Shown piece by piece: positions 25,904 to 34,176 of a DNA stretch of 64,000 bases. Numbering within the stretch: position 1 is the first letter of the stretch; each line of letters opens with the position of its first letter. The stretch comes from Moraxellaceae bacterium. Lineage in GTDB: Bacteria > Pseudomonadota > Gammaproteobacteria > Burkholderiales > Rhodocyclaceae. The stretch is from assembly GCA_031119205.1 (NCBI GenBank), contig JAVHYF010000021.1:1-64000 (forward strand). Direction: 5' to 3'. Made by a program: the position numbers and the translations under genes. Below the pieces are notes generated by a model that made no database searches, was not told the origin of the DNA, and saw only the letters and a program-made list of their open reading frames with translations.

Positions 25904-26821
25904 TTACTTCTTGACGTAAGCTTCCTTTGGATTGTCGTTCGGGTTCGCGATGGCGTTCTTCAGTGCGTCGCTCATCGGGAAGGCCAGATTCACGCCCTTG
26001 GGCGGAATCGGCGACAGGAACCACTTCTGGTACAGCTTGTCGATTTCGCCCGACTTCATCAGGTCCTTCACGGTGGCGTGCACCAGACCATAGAACTGCG
26101 GGTCGTCCTTGCGCAGCATGATGGCGATAGGCTCGACCGACAGCGACTCGCCGACCACGGCATACTCGGCCGGGTTCTTCGAGTTGGCGATCAGGCCCAG
26201 CAGCAGGTTGTCATCCATCACGAAGGCGACAGCGCGGTCGGTCTCCAGCATCAGGAAGGAGTCGGCGTGGTCCTTGCCGTAAACCTCCTTGAAGTCGACG
26301 CCCTTGCCCTTCTCGTTGGCGCGCATCAGCTGGACGCTGGTGGTGCCGGTGGTGGTGGCGACCGGCTTGCCGCCCAGTTGCGACAGGCTGGTGATGCCGG
26401 AGGACTTCTTCACCGCCATCTTGACGTTGGTGACGTAGGTCGTCGGTGCGAAGGACACCTGTTGCTGGCGCGAAGAGTCGTTGGTGGTGGAGCCGCACTC
26501 CAGGTCGATGGTGCCGTTGACCGTCAGCGGGATGCGGTTCTGCGAGGTTACCGGCTGCTGGTTGACGGTCAGCGCCTTGAGCGCCAGTCGGGTCTTCACT
26601 GCATCGGCGATCTTGTTGCAGATGTCGATGTGATAGCCGATCGGCTTCTGGCTGGCGTCCAGATAGGACAACGGGAAGGAGGACTCGCGGATACCCAGGG
26701 TGATGGCCCCGGAATCCTTCACTTTCTTGAGAGTACCCGTCAGCTCTTGTGCCGACGCCGACTGGATGCCGGCCGCCAGCACGAGGGCAGCGGCACAACC
26801 GATTTTCCAGTTACTAGACAT
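25904..26821 (-). CDS. gltI: Glutamate/aspartate ABC transporter periplasmic binding protein
   Basis: The 305-residue precursor has a signal peptide (cut after SASA-Q) and a family 3 solute-binding fold. Conserved segments are GAITLGIRESSFPLSYLD near 42-59, VTSQNRIP, and CGSTTND near 130 with one of two cysteines that may form a disulfide (the other in HIDICNK). It delivers glutamate/aspartate to GltJKL. The ATG at 26821 has a strong AAGGAG; an upstream frame to 26896 lacks a signal-like start. It is the first gene of the gltIJKL-asparaginase operon. Confidence 0.95.
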   Translation of the reverse strand: MSSNWKIGCAAALVLAAGIQSASAQELTGTLKKVKDSGAITLGIRESSFPLSYLDASQKPIGYHIDICNKIADAVKTRLALKALTVNQQPVTSQNRIPLTVNGTIDLECGSTTNDSSRQQQVSFAPTTYVTNVKMAVKKSSGITSLSQLGGKPVATTTGTTSVQLMRANEKGKGVDFKEVYGKDHADSFLMLETDRAVAFVMDDNLLLGLIANSKNPAEYAVVGESLSVEPIAIMLRKDDPQFYGLVHATVKDLMKSGEIDKLYQKWFLSPIPPKGVNLAFPMSDALKNAIANPNDNPKEAYVKK

Positions 26822-26849
26822 TTTTGCTCCTTTCCAAGCTACTGAAACG

Positions 26850-26875
26850 CTTGCCAGGCCACCTGGCCAAGCAAG
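26850..26875. promoter_or_regulatory. Interrupted 26-bp dyad upstream of gltI
   Basis: CTTGC, two bases, GGCCA, two bases, then the complements of both blocks in mirror order give ten matched pairs. It ends 28 bp before the gltI ATG, so it is either an operator or a leader hairpin ahead of the Shine-Dalgarno. No family is assigned. Confidence 0.55.
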
Positions 26876-26941
26876 AACTACCTGCACAAATTGCACCAGA
26901 TCGGAGCCTTGTCCAATCGGTGAAATAACTTAGGGAAAGTG

Positions 26942-26967
26942 GCCCTTCGCCCTGTTGGGCAAAGGGC
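26942..26967. promoter_or_regulatory. Imperfect hairpin in the gltI / prsT divergent spacer
   Basis: GCCCTT-C-GCCC pairs with GGGC-A-AAGGGC (one mismatch, TGTT loop). It lies between divergent genes, where a terminator has no obvious use, so an operator is more likely. The rest of 26822-27041 holds no gene. Confidence 0.4.
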
Positions 26968-27041
26968 GCATCCTGTCACGGGGCGCTTGGGGCCAAAGCA
27001 CTATACTCCCGGGCTGACCAAGCGTGCGACATGGCAAACAT

Positions 27042-29864
27042 ATGAAACTGCAGCGTTCGATCCGTTCCTTGCTGCCGCTCCTCATGGCGGCGACCGTACT
27101 GGTCTCGGTGCCAGCAGCGGTACAGGCGGCGGGCAACCCGGACAAGGCTGCTGCCTTCTACGAAGACGCGCTGGTGCGATTCAACCGCGCCGACTACGCC
27201 GGCGCTGTGATCCAGCTCAAGAACACGCTCCAGCAGGACAGTCGCATGCTGGCGGCGCACCTGCTGCTGGCGCGCTCGCTGATCCAGATGGGCGAACTAC
27301 CGACCGCGGAAGTGGCCTTGGTGACAGCCTCCTCGCTGGGGGTTGCGCGCAGTGAGATCGCCCCCTTGATGGCCAAGGCCCTGTACGGGCAGGCCAAGTT
27401 CCAGCAGGTCATCGATCGCGTGCAGCCGACCGATCTGCCTCCCGCGGCCCGCCTCGATGTGCTGGTCTTGCGTGGCTCGGCCTATGGCGAGCTCGGCGAC
27501 AACCAGGCGGCTGCGCGCAGCTTCGACGAGGCGCGCAGCCTTGATCCGAATGCCGTGTCGGTCATGCTCGCGGATGCCTCGCTGCAAATGAAGCAACGCC
27601 GCGTCGAGGCGGCTGTGGCGCTGATAGACAAGGCGCTGTCCATCGCACCGTCGAACGCAGACGCGTGGGCGGCCAAGGCTGGTGTACTGGTTGCCCAGCG
27701 CCAGATTCCGGAAGCGCTGACCGCTTACGGGCGGGCGCTGACCCTGGAGCCGAAGCATGTCGAGGCGCGCCTGGCCCGTGCCACCGTCTTGCTGGACGGC
27801 GGGCAGGACGGTCCGGCCAAAGTCGACATCGACGAACTGGGCAAGCTGTCGCCTGACGATCCGCGCGTTGCCATGCTGCGCGCCAATCTGGCTGCGAAGC
27901 GCGGGGATGGCAAGGCGGTCCAGCTGGCGCTCGGGGAAGTGGTAGCAACCATCGACCCGATGTCGCCGGAATCGCGTGCGCGTCGGCCACAGCTTTTGAT
28001 GCTGGGCGGCACGGCCCACTACGGCCTAGGCAATATGCAGAAGGCGCGCGAGTACCTGGAGCTCCTGGTACGGCAGCAGCCTTTCAATGTCGGCGCCGTC
28101 AAACTGCTGGCTTCGGCTTCACTGGTGGCGGGCGAGCCGGCGCGTGCATTGACCCTCCTCGACAGCATCCGTCCGAATGCCCGCAACGACGCTTCTTTCC
28201 TGATCCTCACCGCCAATGCCCACCTCGCGCTGAAGCATTACCAGCGTGCGGCACAGCTCTACCAGGAGGCGTCCCAGCTCGGCGCCGGCGATTCGCCGGA
28301 CGTCATGGCCAATCTAGGCCTGAGTCTGGTCGGCATGGGCAAGACAGCTGCCGCTGCCCAGCAGATGCAGGCAGCATTCGCCCGCGCGCCCGGTGACGCC
28401 CGCACTGGCATGGCGCTGGCGACCATCTACCTCCAGCAGCGGCAGAGCAAACAGGCGATCGGCGTACTGGAGCAGGTTGCGGCGCGGAATCCGCGCAACC
28501 CGCTGGTTTTCAACATGCTGGGCGTCGCGCAAGGTGCAGCGGGCAACTTGCCCGCCGCGCGCCAATCCTACGAAAAGGCGCTGTCGGTCGATTCCAAACT
28601 GAATGCCGCACGCCTCAACCTGGCGCGACTGGATGCCGCAGAGGGCAAGCGGGACAGCGCCCGCAACCGCCTCAACGAACTGCTCAAGGCCGAGCCGAAC
28701 AACCTGGACGCGATGTTCGAGCTCGCCCAGCTCGATGAAGCCGCCGGACGCCTGCCGGACGCCATCCGGTGGCTGGAGAAGGCGCGTGCCATCGACGGGC
28801 GAAACCCCCGTCCCGCGCTGGCGCTGGCCGAGATCCTCCTGCGCAACGGTCAGCCCGCACAGGCGCTGGAAGTGACCCGTGGCGCCCTTGCTGCGCAACC
28901 GGAGAACCTAACGGTCATGGCGGCGCATGTTCGTGCCCAGCTTGCCAATCAGGACCTGACTGGCGCCCGTACGACGCTGGGCAGCATGACCCGGCTGGCC
29001 GAATACGATGCCGATCTGCAGGTGGAGATCGCTCGTTTGCAGCTCGCTGCCGAAAACCCGACCGGGGCGGGCTACAGCCTTGCCAAGGCCCTGTCGGCCA
29101 AGCCCGAGCATTTCGAAGCCCTGGTGTTGCAGGCTGACAGCGCGCTGCGCGGTGGCGAGGTCGCGCAAGCCGAGCAGTACGGCAAGACGCTGGTCGCCCG
29201 CTACCCCGACAAGGCCGCCGGCTACCATATTCTCGGCGATGTCGCTGCGGCCAAGGGACAATCCGCGGTAGCGCTGGCTCAACACCGCAGTGCCCTGACC
29301 CGCGAGCCGGGTGTCGAATCGGCATTGCGTGTCTGGCGCGCCCATCTGGTCGCCCGGGAGCCTGCCAAGGGCCTGGCATTCCTGCAGGAATGGTCGCGCA
29401 AGACCCCCGATCCGCGTCTCAAGGCGGCGATTTCCGAGGGCCAGATGATGACGGGCGACTGGAAGGGTGCGCGGGCGACGCTCGAGGCCTTGATCCGTGA
29501 AGTAGGCGAATCGCCAAACCTGCTCAATAACCTGGCCGTCGTCCTGGTGCGGTTGCAGGATCCGGCTGCCGTCGCTACTGCCGAAAAGGCCTACCGGACC
29601 GCGCCCAACACCCCGACCTTCATGGATACCTATGGCTGGGCGCTGGCTCGCGCAGGCCGTCATGACCAGGCGCTGCGCCTGCTCCGCGACGCACGTCTGC
29701 GGGCGCCGCAGAGTGACGAGATCCGCTATCACCTGGCCTGGACCCTGGCTGCGGCGGGTCGCAAGGCTGAAGCGCGGGACGAAATAGGGGCAGTGCTCAA
29801 GGACGGCCGTCCCTTCGACAGCCTGGCTGATGCCCGTGTGTTGGCCACCGAACTGGCGCGCTGA
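27042..29864 (+). CDS. prsT: PrsT-type PEP-CTERM system TPR-repeat protein
   Basis: The 940-residue exported protein is made almost wholly of TPR-like helical repeats (about 20). The opening repeat (AAAFYEDALVRFNRADYAGA, then VIQLKNTLQQD) is characteristic of PrsT, the TPR protein found with exosortase/EPS loci. PrsT is usually a lipoprotein; here the signal peptide ends AVQA-AG with no lipobox cysteine, and I see no cysteine in the whole protein, so a soluble periplasmic or loosely bound form is likely. The start is the ATG at 27042; a GTG at 27024 is an alternative. A PEP-CTERM protein gene follows 175 bp downstream. The role in matrix assembly is inferred. Confidence 0.82.
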   Translation: MKLQRSIRSLLPLLMAATVLVSVPAAVQAAGNPDKAAAFYEDALVRFNRADYAGAVIQLKNTLQQDSRMLAAHLLLARSLIQMGELPTAEVALVTASSLGVARSEIAPLMAKALYGQAKFQQVIDRVQPTDLPPAARLDVLVLRGSAYGELGDNQAAARSFDEARSLDPNAVSVMLADASLQMKQRRVEAAVALIDKALSIAPSNADAWAAKAGVLVAQRQIPEALTAYGRALTLEPKHVEARLARATVLLDGGQDGPAKVDIDELGKLSPDDPRVAMLRANLAAKRGDGKAVQLALGEVVATIDPMSPESRARRPQLLMLGGTAHYGLGNMQKAREYLELLVRQQPFNVGAVKLLASASLVAGEPARALTLLDSIRPNARNDASFLILTANAHLALKHYQRAAQLYQEASQLGAGDSPDVMANLGLSLVGMGKTAAAAQQMQAAFARAPGDARTGMALATIYLQQRQSKQAIGVLEQVAARNPRNPLVFNMLGVAQGAAGNLPAARQSYEKALSVDSKLNAARLNLARLDAAEGKRDSARNRLNELLKAEPNNLDAMFELAQLDEAAGRLPDAIRWLEKARAIDGRNPRPALALAEILLRNGQPAQALEVTRGALAAQPENLTVMAAHVRAQLANQDLTGARTTLGSMTRLAEYDADLQVEIARLQLAAENPTGAGYSLAKALSAKPEHFEALVLQADSALRGGEVAQAEQYGKTLVARYPDKAAGYHILGDVAAAKGQSAVALAQHRSALTREPGVESALRVWRAHLVAREPAKGLAFLQEWSRKTPDPRLKAAISEGQMMTGDWKGARATLEALIREVGESPNLLNNLAVVLVRLQDPAAVATAEKAYRTAPNTPTFMDTYGWALARAGRHDQALRLLRDARLRAPQSDEIRYHLAWTLAAAGRKAEARDEIGAVLKDGRPFDSLADARVLATELAR

Positions 29865-29892
29865 GAAGGATGTCGACGATTCTTACGTTTGC

Positions 29893-29922
29893 CTTGCATG
29901 TTTGCTGAAACACTAATGCAAG
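29893..29922. promoter_or_regulatory. Inverted repeat upstream of the sigma-54 promoter of the PEP-CTERM gene
   Basis: CTTGCAT (29893-29899) and ATGCAAG (29916-29922) form a perfect 7-bp dyad with 16 bases between. Inside it is a second dyad, GTTT-GCTG-AAAC. It lies about 30 bp upstream of the -24 element, suitable for an enhancer-binding protein such as PrsR; that identity is inference. Confidence 0.55.
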
Positions 29923-29950
29923 TTCATGAATTCAATGATGTAAACAATCC

Positions 29951-29966
29951 TGGCCCGCAGGTTGCT
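29951..29966 (+). promoter_or_regulatory. Sigma-54 promoter of the PEP-CTERM gene
   Basis: TGGCCCG-CAGG-TTGCT matches the RpoN consensus TGGCACG-N4-TTGCW at all but one position, with GG and GC exactly 10 nt apart. Transcription would start near 29978, leaving a leader of about 60 nt before the ATG at 30040. Confidence 0.85.
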
Positions 29967-30039
29967 TTACAAGCCTCGAACAGTTCGTCAGGGCAACCGT
30001 CCTGCGGCAAAAAAGAATTGAAAGAGTGAGGGCTCCAAG

Positions 30040-30924
30040 ATGTCCATGAATCGAATCATCGTGACGGCGACTGCAGCGCTTGGCTTCATGGCCTCGCTGC
30101 CTGCTTCGGCCGAAGTCTCATGGTCGTTCTCGTCTTCCAGTTGCTCCAACGGAGTGGGTAACAACCTTTACGGTTCCTGCTCCTCGACTGGCAACCCGAC
30201 GTCCGCTCCGGATGTGACTGCCCGTGCCTACTCCAACACCGGCGGCAACAGCTGGACGGGTGGCAGCAGCACCAACCCGACCTACAGCAGCGCCCAGACC
30301 ATCGAAGCCGCCTATGTGGGCGTGTATTCGGCGAATCCGGGCGAGTTGGGCGTGACCAACTACGACGCCACGTCCCGCAACGGCCAGACCGTCGATACCT
30401 CGGAAGGCAGCAATCCCGAGCACTCGCTGGACAACAACCAGCGCTACGACTCCCTGCTGTTCAGCTTCACCTCCGCCATCCAGCTGACCAGCGTGCAGAT
30501 GGGCTGGTGGTCGGGTGACTCGGACATCACGCTGCTGGCCTACACCGGCACCCTGAATGCCGACGGCTCCATCCCCAGCAACAAGCTGGTCGGCCTGACC
30601 TACAGCAGCCTGCTGAGCAACGGCTGGGTGCTGGCAGGCAACTACGCCAACGTGCAGTCCAACAAGACGGCTGTGAATAGCGGTGGTCTGAGCGCCCAAC
30701 ACTGGCTGGTTGGCGCATTCAACCCGCTGGGTGGTTCGGTGCCCAATGGTTTTTCGCAAGGTGACGACAACGTCAAGGTCAAGTACCTGTTTGGCGAGTA
30801 CAGCACCTCGTCGTCCTCGTCCAGCAGCTCCAGCGGCGGTACGGTCCCGGAGCCGGGCAGCCTGCTGCTGGTCAGCCTGTCGATCGCAGCGGTTGCTGGT
30901 CTGCGCAAGCGCCGCAAGGCCTGA
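30040..30924 (+). CDS. Exosortase-dependent surface protein with PEP-CTERM anchor (XDP1-like)
   Basis: The 294-residue precursor has a signal peptide (cut near PASA-E), a beta-rich Ser/Thr/Gly/Asn-rich body, a short serine run (about 255-264) and a C-terminal PEP-CTERM sorting signal: VPEPGS at 269-274, a hydrophobic helix, and a basic tail RKRRKA. Exosortase would cut at PEP and release or transfer the protein. Body motifs (AYVGVYS, GVTNYD, PEHSLDNN, YDSLLFSF, MGWWSGDSDITLLAY) resemble exosortase-dependent surface protein family XDP1. No exosortase gene lies in the window. A sigma-54 promoter precedes it and a strong terminator follows. Confidence 0.85.
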   Translation: MSMNRIIVTATAALGFMASLPASAEVSWSFSSSSCSNGVGNNLYGSCSSTGNPTSAPDVTARAYSNTGGNSWTGGSSTNPTYSSAQTIEAAYVGVYSANPGELGVTNYDATSRNGQTVDTSEGSNPEHSLDNNQRYDSLLFSFTSAIQLTSVQMGWWSGDSDITLLAYTGTLNADGSIPSNKLVGLTYSSLLSNGWVLAGNYANVQSNKTAVNSGGLSAQHWLVGAFNPLGGSVPNGFSQGDDNVKVKYLFGEYSTSSSSSSSSSGGTVPEPGSLLLVSLSIAAVAGLRKRRKA

Positions 30925-30940
30925 TCGCAAGATGAACTGA

Positions 30941-30974
30941 AAAGAAACGGCACCCTGGGGTGCCGTTTCTTTTT
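30941..30974 (+). terminator. Intrinsic terminator of the PEP-CTERM gene
   Basis: A 14-bp perfect stem (30941-30954 and 30959-30972) with a CTGG loop and a T-run starts 17 bp after the stop codon. Confidence 0.95.
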
Positions 30975-31023
30975 GTGCTGCGCCGCCAGGCATCGTGGGT
31001 GCTGGCGCCTGAGGCGGGCAATG

Positions 31024-31051
31024 AAAAAGGGCTGGCATGAGCCAGCCCTTT
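31024..31051 (-). terminator. Terminator of the tRNA-Ala transcript
   Basis: An 11-bp stem (AAAGGGCTGGC at 31026-31036, complement at 31041-31051) with an ATGA loop is followed on the minus strand by a short U-tract. It begins 9 bp beyond the tRNA 3' end. Confidence 0.88.
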
Positions 31052-31059
31052 CTGTTCGG

Positions 31060-31135
<76 letters not shown>

Positions 31136-31148
31136 ACGCGAACTGCCG

Positions 31149-31177
31149 ATTATAGGGACCTGCCGCTTGAATGCCAA
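31149..31177 (-). promoter_or_regulatory. Sigma-70 promoter of tRNA-Ala
   Basis: On the minus strand TTGGCA (31177-31172) and a perfect TATAAT (31154-31149) are separated by 17 nt. The predicted start is a few bases before the mature tRNA 5' end at 31135. Confidence 0.87.
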
Positions 31178-31347
31178 CTTGGGCAGTCTGGCGACTTGAT
31201 GCGGCGTGTCATTGCGCAAGTTGATTCTGCAGCTAGAATTGCGGCCACCAATAAATATGACAAAGTGCTCGCGGCCCGGCGCCCCGGTCGGCAAGCATGA
31301 GAGGCAATCGAGGGGAGGCGTTTGAGCTATCTAGGAGGATTCTCGGG

Positions 31348-32334
31348 ATGTTCTCGCAAACGATTTGCCTGCGGCTCTGGGGCATAGCCGCACTGTGTTC
31401 GATGAATGCCGCCGCCTTCGCGGCGACACTGGTGTCGGCCGATGTCCATAAACCGGACCATCCGGTCGTGCAGTCGCAGGAGTTTCTGGGGAAGGCGCTT
31501 GCCGAACGCACCAAGGGCGAGTGGCAAGTGGTGGTCAAACACAGTGGCGAACTGGGTTCCGAGTCCGCGGTGCTTGAGAAGGTGCGCAAGGGCGAGCTGG
31601 ACATGGCGCGCATCAACATGGGTGTGCTGGCCGACACGGTGCCGGCGGCCAAGCTGATGTCGTTGCCTTACCTGTTCCGCTCGCGCGAGCACATGTGGAA
31701 GGTGCTGAAGGGGGACTTCGGCAAGCGGCTCGGTCGCGAACTGGAAGCCACGGGCGCTGTGGCGCTGACTTTCTACGATAGCGGCACGCGCAGCTTCTAC
31801 AGCGTGAAGAAGGCCATCCGCACGCGGCAGGATTTCGAAGGCATGCGCGTCCGCGTGCAGCCGTCACCGGTCTACAAGGATCTGATCACCGGCCTGGGCG
31901 GTACGCCCGTGCCGCTGCCTTACGACAAGGTCGTGGGGGCATTGCGCGACGGCGAGATCGATGCTGCCGAGAACAACCTGCCGTCCTATGTCGGCAGCGA
32001 GCACTACAAGTACGCGCGCTACCTGAGCCTGGATGAGCACTCCATGGTTCCCGAGGTGCTGCTGATCTCGAAGAAGGCCTGGGACAAGCTGGGTGCCCAG
32101 CAGCAGGCGCATCTCAGCGGTGCGGCGGAGGCCTCTGCGGAATTCATGGGCAAGCTGTGGGCGGCCAAGGAACGTGAGTCGCTGGATGCGGCGCGCAAGG
32201 CAGGTGTGACCATCGTGGAGAAGAAGCAGATGTCGCTGACCGGCATCGAAGGTGCAGCCACCAAGCTCTACACGACCTACATCACCGATCCGGCCGATCT
32301 CGACACCGTCATCAAGATCATGCAGTCGCGCTGA
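31348..32334 (+). CDS. Orphan TRAP transporter substrate-binding protein (DctP family)
   Basis: The 328-residue precursor has a signal peptide (cut near AAAFA) and the DctP fold. Diagnostic parts are the N-terminal lobe segment HPVVQSQEFLGKAL, the conserved arginine region GMRVRVQPSP near 165-175 that binds the ligand carboxylate, and GEIDAAENNLPSY near 205. TRAP binding proteins bring organic acids to DctQM permeases, but no dctQ or dctM gene is adjacent, so it must share a permease encoded elsewhere or act as a sensor. The ATG at 31348 has AGGAGG nine bases upstream. The ligand is unknown. Confidence 0.9.
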   Translation: MFSQTICLRLWGIAALCSMNAAAFAATLVSADVHKPDHPVVQSQEFLGKALAERTKGEWQVVVKHSGELGSESAVLEKVRKGELDMARINMGVLADTVPAAKLMSLPYLFRSREHMWKVLKGDFGKRLGRELEATGAVALTFYDSGTRSFYSVKKAIRTRQDFEGMRVRVQPSPVYKDLITGLGGTPVPLPYDKVVGALRDGEIDAAENNLPSYVGSEHYKYARYLSLDEHSMVPEVLLISKKAWDKLGAQQQAHLSGAAEASAEFMGKLWAAKERESLDAARKAGVTIVEKKQMSLTGIEGAATKLYTTYITDPADLDTVIKIMQSR

Positions 32335-32384
32335 AAGGGCTGATTGGCGCGTGGTCGATGCTTGACCGCGCGCAAGCTCCAGCG

Positions 32385-33338
32385 CTATTTCTTCCGTTGG
32401 GTGGGTAGGGGCGCCGAGGTCGTTTCGGGGAGTTCGCTGCAAAGCGGCAGCAGGTGCTGCTCCACCGCCTCGATGAATGCCCGGGTGCGGGATGGCACAT
32501 GACGTCGGCTAGGGATCACGGCCCATACCGACGACATGTGCGAGCACCATGCCGGCAGTACCCGTACCAACTGGCCGCTGCGCTGCAAGGGCGCGGCGAA
32601 GTGCTCCGGCAGATTGGCCAGGCCGAGGCCGGCAACGGCCATCTCGCCGATCAATCCCATCGCGTTGCAGCTCAGCGTGCCTTCCGGCAGGCCGTTCCAG
32701 GTCTCCTTGCCCTTCGTCAGAACCCAGGCCGGGGTTTCGCCGTTGCTGCTGAGGCGGATCGCCGTGTGTTCCAGCAAGGACTCCGGCGTGTCTGGCATGC
32801 CGTGCTCTGCGAGATAGGCAGGGCTGGCGTAGATGCCGGAGTTGTCGTCGCGTAGCCGGCGTGCAACCAGCGTCGCGTCGTCGGGCAGGCTGCGCGCCAC
32901 CCGGATGGCGATATCGAACTGCTCGGCGATGAGATCGACGCGGCGGGCGGAGATATCGAGCTGAAGCTGGATCAAGGGATAGTCCGCCATGAACTGCCGC
33001 AAGAAGCGGGCGAGATCGTGGTCGGCAAAAGGCGGCAGGGAGACTTTCAGCAGGCCGCGAGGCGTTTCCTGGCGGGCTTGCGCGAAGGCTGCGGCGGCAT
33101 CCGCTTCCTCGGCCAGCCGGCGGGCATGGCCGGCCACCCCCTGGCCAAACTCCGTCAGGGCCAGGTAGCGGGTGCTGCGCGTCAGCAGGCGTTCGCCCAG
33201 CTGTGCCTCCAGCGCGGCGATGCGCCGTGACACCGTGGACTTGGGCAAGTCCAGTTGTTCCGCCGCGCGGCTGAAGCTGCCGGTATCCGCGACGCGGGCA
33301 AACAGCAGCAGGTCGTTGGCATCCAGCGGAATCGACAT
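32385..33338 (-). CDS. LysR-family transcriptional regulator
   Basis: The 317-residue regulator has an N-terminal winged helix-turn-helix (about 5-63; [22 protein letters not shown]-type sequence with [11 protein letters not shown] as the recognition helix) and a LysR co-inducer domain (about 90-300). It is divergent from an azoreductase gene with 120 bp between starts, and a perfect dyad with the LysR T-N11-A shape lies there, so it most likely controls that gene and itself, perhaps in response to quinones or electrophiles. The ATG at 33338 gives the usual LysR N-terminus; the frame extends upstream without family features. Confidence 0.93.
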   Translation of the reverse strand: MSIPLDANDLLLFARVADTGSFSRAAEQLDLPKSTVSRRIAALEAQLGERLLTRSTRYLALTEFGQGVAGHARRLAEEADAAAAFAQARQETPRGLLKVSLPPFADHDLARFLRQFMADYPLIQLQLDISARRVDLIAEQFDIAIRVARSLPDDATLVARRLRDDNSGIYASPAYLAEHGMPDTPESLLEHTAIRLSSNGETPAWVLTKGKETWNGLPEGTLSCNAMGLIGEMAVAGLGLANLPEHFAAPLQRSGQLVRVLPAWCSHMSSVWAVIPSRRHVPSRTRAFIEAVEQHLLPLCSELPETTSAPLPTQRKK

Positions 33339-33353
33339 GACATGTCCCGGTTT

Positions 33354-33377
33354 GATTGTTCCAAATCGGGAACAATC
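33354..33377. promoter_or_regulatory. LysR-type operator between the regulator and azoreductase genes
   Basis: GATTGTTCC-AAATCG-GGAACAATC is a perfect 9-bp dyad containing a T-N11-A core. It is 16 bp from the regulator start and about 80 bp from the azoreductase start, as usual for autoregulated LysR pairs. Confidence 0.82.
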
Positions 33378-33458
33378 ATATCTGCTTGTGTGGCTTCTGA
33401 TGCTGGATTGCAAGTAATACAGTCGCTTCCACAGTATCAACCGACAAGGAAGCACGCC

Positions 33459-34079
33459 ATGAACATCCTGCAGATCAATGCCAGCGCCCGCAGCGAAGGC
33501 GCCCAGTCCACCCGCCTCGCCAACAGCATCAGCGACCGCCTGCGCGCACAGAATCCGGTTGCGCAATTCGTGTTGCGTGATCTGGCCCGCGCGCCGATGC
33601 CGGTGCTGGACGAAGCTGCGCTTGGCGCACTGTTCACCCCGGCCGATCAACGCACGGCGGAGCAGGCCGCCCGTGTCGCCATCGATGACGCGGCGATTGC
33701 CGAGATCCAGGCCGCCGACGTGGTGGTGCTCGGGGTGCCGATGTACAACTTCCAGGTGTCCGTGCAGTTCAAGGCCTGGATCGACGCGATCTCGCGCGCC
33801 AGGGTGACCTTCCAGTACACCGACAAGGGGCCGGAGGGGCTGTTGAAGAACAAGCAGGTTTATGTCGCGCTGGCGCGTGGTGGCATGTACCGCGATACGC
33901 CGGCCGATCACATCGTGCCCTACCTGAAGACCATCCTCGGTTTCCTGGGCATGACGGATGTACGCTTCGTGTTCGCCGAAGGGCTGGGCATGGGCGAGGC
34001 GGCGGTGGCAAAGGCTTTCGAAGCTGCCACGCAGGAGATCGAAGTCGTGGTCGACACCGCGGTCGAAGCGGTGGCCTGA
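33459..34079 (+). CDS. azoR: FMN-dependent NADH azoreductase / quinone reductase
   Basis: The 206-residue flavodoxin-fold enzyme of the AzoR family uses NADH and FMN to reduce quinones and azo dyes by two electrons in the cytoplasm. Features are the N-terminal [15 protein letters not shown] phosphate-binding loop for [20 protein letters not shown] near 95-112 and ARGGMYRD near 144. AAGGAAG precedes the ATG by six bases. Divergent pairing with a LysR gene is common for this family. Confidence 0.95.
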   Translation: MNILQINASARSEGAQSTRLANSISDRLRAQNPVAQFVLRDLARAPMPVLDEAALGALFTPADQRTAEQAARVAIDDAAIAEIQAADVVVLGVPMYNFQVSVQFKAWIDAISRARVTFQYTDKGPEGLLKNKQVYVALARGGMYRDTPADHIVPYLKTILGFLGMTDVRFVFAEGLGMGEAAVAKAFEAATQEIEVVVDTAVEAVA

Positions 34080-34176
34080 GCGCTAATCGCGGATGGCAAC
34101 GCGGCCGGCATGGGGCTGGCGGCGATTGCCACGCGCAGGAAGGCGCCATAAGGGTTGGCGCAGAAAGGGAAACATC

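Noticed and set aside
26822-27041. A sigma-54 promoter for prsT or gltI
   Set aside because: Several GG and GC dinucleotides occur, but none with 10-nt spacing and flanking consensus bases.
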